Assembly (NCBI GenBank): GCA_965214625.1
Contig: OZ243962.1
Coordinates: 1,240,001 to 1,304,000 of the forward strand
Length of the DNA: 64,000 nucleotides
DNA from: G965214625 sp965214625
Lineage (GTDB): Bacteria; Pseudomonadota; Gammaproteobacteria; Arenicellales; Poriferihabitantaceae
Direction of reading: 5' to 3'
Position numbers and translations under genes: made by a program. A model generated the notes under the pieces. It was given only the letters and a program-made list of their open reading frames with translations. It did no database searches and was not told the DNA's origin. This document shows positions 62,385-64,000 of the stretch, piece after piece; the first letter of the stretch is position 1; the number at the start of each line of letters is the position of its first letter.

Positions 62385-63314
62385 TCACTGTCCTGGGTCC
62401 GGCATCCGCTCAGGAAGGGGTCCGGCCTGGACGGTCCTCCGCGGGGTCACCAGCCCCATACCCAACAACATCAGGACCAGGGACGTCCAGACCCAAATAG
62501 AATGGTTTTCCTCGAAGAAAATGATCCCCCAGACAACGCCCATCAGCGTAATCAGATAGCCGGTCATGCTGGCAAACACCGACCCGGCCATTTTGACAAT
62601 ATAAAGGAACATCAAATAGGCCACACTACTGACCAGCGCCATCCCCACAATGGCCCATTCTATCTTTGTCAATGGCCAGTCGATCGGGACAAACGCATCC
62701 TGAAAATAAACGAATGGTATCAGCACGATGCCCGCGATCAACAAGCCACCCGCCAACAGAAAAACCAGATCCGTCGCTAAAGGAATATACATGTCGATGT
62801 ACAGGTTTTCGAAGGTATAGAATATCGTCGATGACAGGGCCAGCAGCAACCAGGGGACCATCCGCACATCCGGCAGGCTGGTCTCAGGAAGGATGAGAAG
62901 CAAAATCCCGACAAAACCACAGGCCACGCCGGTGACACGGATCCGGTTAAAGCGTTCCACCCTGGCCAGCCAGGCCAGGCCATAGGTGAGCATGGGCACA
63001 AGCGAGACCGTGATGGCAAGCACCCCCGCCGGGACCCGGGAAGCGGCATAGAAATAAAGGGTGCCGGGAATGGCGGTACCGAGGATGGCGATCACGCAAC
63101 ATTGTCCGAGCACCTGCCGATTGATCACCAATCGCCTGCCCCTGACCAAGCAGAAACAAAGCAAGATGATACAGCCACCGATCGCCTGCCAAAATGAAAG
63201 CCCGATCGGATGGGCATTGTCCTGGGTGGCAATCCGTGCAAGGGAAAAGGTCAATCCCCAAATCACCCCACATGACAGAACCAGAACATACGGCAGGAAT
63301 CGCTTGATGGGCAT
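62385..63314 (-). CDS. EamA/DMT-family transporter
   Basis: This 309-residue inner-membrane protein has ten predicted helices in two EamA repeats. The first opens LVLSCGVIWGLTFSLARIAT and the second WLLLALSSTIFYTFENLYID. SRVPAGVLAITVSLVPMLTY and ASMTGYLITLMGVVWGIIFF carry the Pro- and Gly-containing motifs of drug/metabolite exporters. The substrate is unknown. The ATG at 63314 gives a normal family start; a longer frame upstream overlaps tag and is less likely. It lies 13 bases after the tag stop on the same strand, so the two may be cotranscribed. Confidence 0.87.
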   Translation of the reverse strand: MPIKRFLPYVLVLSCGVIWGLTFSLARIATQDNAHPIGLSFWQAIGGCIILLCFCLVRGRRLVINRQVLGQCCVIAILGTAIPGTLYFYAASRVPAGVLAITVSLVPMLTYGLAWLARVERFNRIRVTGVACGFVGILLLILPETSLPDVRMVPWLLLALSSTIFYTFENLYIDMYIPLATDLVFLLAGGLLIAGIVLIPFVYFQDAFVPIDWPLTKIEWAIVGMALVSSVAYLMFLYIVKMAGSVFASMTGYLITLMGVVWGIIFFEENHSIWVWTSLVLMLLGMGLVTPRRTVQAGPLPERMPDPGQ

Positions 63315-63327
63315 CGGCAAGACGGAA

Positions 63328-63930
63328 TCAGGTGCAGGACAACATTTTGTGACGATAACAGCCAACCAGATGATCATTCACCATACCGGTTGCCTGCATG
63401 AAGGCATAACAGATGGTACTGCCGACAAACGTAAATCCTCTTTTTTTCAGGTCCTTGCTTATCACATCCGACAGCGTCGTATTCGCCGGCACCTCGTCCG
63501 CTGAGTGCCAGTGATTCTGGATGACCTGGCCCTCCACAAATCCCCAGAAATACTGGTCAAACGTCTGTCCCTGATCCCGCAGTGCCAGGTAGGCGCGCGC
63601 ATTCTTGACCACCCCATTGATCTTGAGCCGGTTGCGTACAATCCCGTCATTCGCCAACAATCGCTGTATTTTGGATGCCGGATAGCGGGCAATTTTGTCT
63701 ACGTCAAAATTGTCAAATGCTTCCCTGTAGTGCTCCCTCTTTTTCAAAATGGTAATCCAACTGAGTCCCGCCTGCGCACCTTCCAGACATAAAAACTCAA
63801 ACAGCAACCGCTCATCATGCAATGGAACACCCCACTCGCCGTCATGGTAATCCTGATAAATCTTATCTCCAGCACACCAGCCACATCGGCTCTTTTCGGT
63901 GCTGTCTATGCAGTGCGGGTCGGTGTACAT
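63328..63930 (-). CDS. tag: DNA-3-methyladenine glycosylase I (Tag)
   Basis: Tag removes 3-methyladenine from alkylated DNA. The 200-residue protein has the zinc-binding Cys and His residues of the family (RCGWCAGDKIYQDYHDGEWG near the start, and later His and Cys in GMVNDHLVGCYRH). It also has the substrate-pocket region LFEFLCLEGAQAGLSWITIL and TFVGSTICYAFMQATGMVND. The length is close to that of E. coli Tag (187). The downstream EamA gene may be in the same transcript. Confidence 0.94.
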   Translation of the reverse strand: MYTDPHCIDSTEKSRCGWCAGDKIYQDYHDGEWGVPLHDERLLFEFLCLEGAQAGLSWITILKKREHYREAFDNFDVDKIARYPASKIQRLLANDGIVRNRLKINGVVKNARAYLALRDQGQTFDQYFWGFVEGQVIQNHWHSADEVPANTTLSDVISKDLKKRGFTFVGSTICYAFMQATGMVNDHLVGCYRHKMLSCT

Positions 63931-64000
63931 CGCTGTTACCCTTCTCTTCGAGTGTCATTTTTCTCTGGTCGCATTCATGACCTGCAAAATGCGGGTATTA
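63931..64000. other. Region upstream of tag, window edge
   Basis: These 70 bases precede the tag start and probably hold its promoter and ribosome site (GAAGGG just before the ATG on the minus strand). Nothing else can be said before the window ends. Confidence 0.3.

Overview
The window is a contiguous piece of a gammaproteobacterial chromosome of moderate GC content. Gene content and order support this. The block tig-clpP-clpX-lon-hupB-ppiD is collinear with enteric and pseudomonad genomes, ubiE-ubiJ-ubiB is a gammaproteobacterial ubiquinone operon, and mutY-yggX, nudJ-mnmA-purB and nudE-cysQ are familiar pairs. I cannot assign a genus. Quinone-linked PyrD, UbiA/B/E/J and two ATP-dependent proteases indicate a free-living, respiring cell. 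No phage, insertion sequence, CRISPR array or toxin-antitoxin pair is visible.

Layout. 1-774: the end of a DUF4143-type ATPase. 1500-7441: a five-gene oligopeptide or microcin-C-like ABC importer. 7526-8880: mutY-yggX, for oxidative DNA repair and iron handling. 9004-18963: a run of plus-strand genes comprising a LysR regulator, nudJ, a secreted protein with a transglutaminase-like Cys-His-Asp pattern, mnmA, purB, an RluF-like pseudouridine synthase, pyrD, a metallo-beta-lactamase-fold hydrolase and a large MscS-type channel. 19127-30660: a metabolic accessory region with hydantoinase/oxoprolinase-type HyuAB, a LysE-type exporter, a class III aminotransferase, a thioesterase closely resembling fluoroacetyl-CoA thioesterase FlK, a GCS2-type glutamate-cysteine ligase, a phytochelatin-synthase-like protein, an NTF2-like protein and glutaryl-CoA dehydrogenase. 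30730-39825: minus-strand housekeeping genes ubiE-ubiJ-ubiB, a DUF971 gene, hemB, an adenylate kinase with a lysine-rich tail, nudE-cysQ and an NCS2 xanthine/uracil-type permease. 40617-50041: plus-strand zapE, ridA, recG, ubiA, a Nudix gene, an AT-rich region with three perfect DnaA boxes, priA and pyrC. 50187-60016: the minus-strand proteostasis block with six tRNA genes. 60352-63930: htpG behind a heat-shock-type promoter, then an EamA transporter and tag.

The most striking element is in the tRNA cluster upstream of tig. A tRNA-Arg(UCU) gene is split in its anticodon, between positions 34 and 35, by a 343-nt group I intron. The P1, P2, P3, P7 and P8 pairings can be traced by hand, and the intron ends in the expected G. 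Other points worth following are the oriC-like DnaA-box cluster before priA, the adjacent phytochelatin-synthase-like and glutamate-cysteine ligase genes, the FlK-like thioesterase with intact catalytic residues, and the histone-H1-like tail on adenylate kinase. Statements about families rest on recall of known proteins. No database search was possible.
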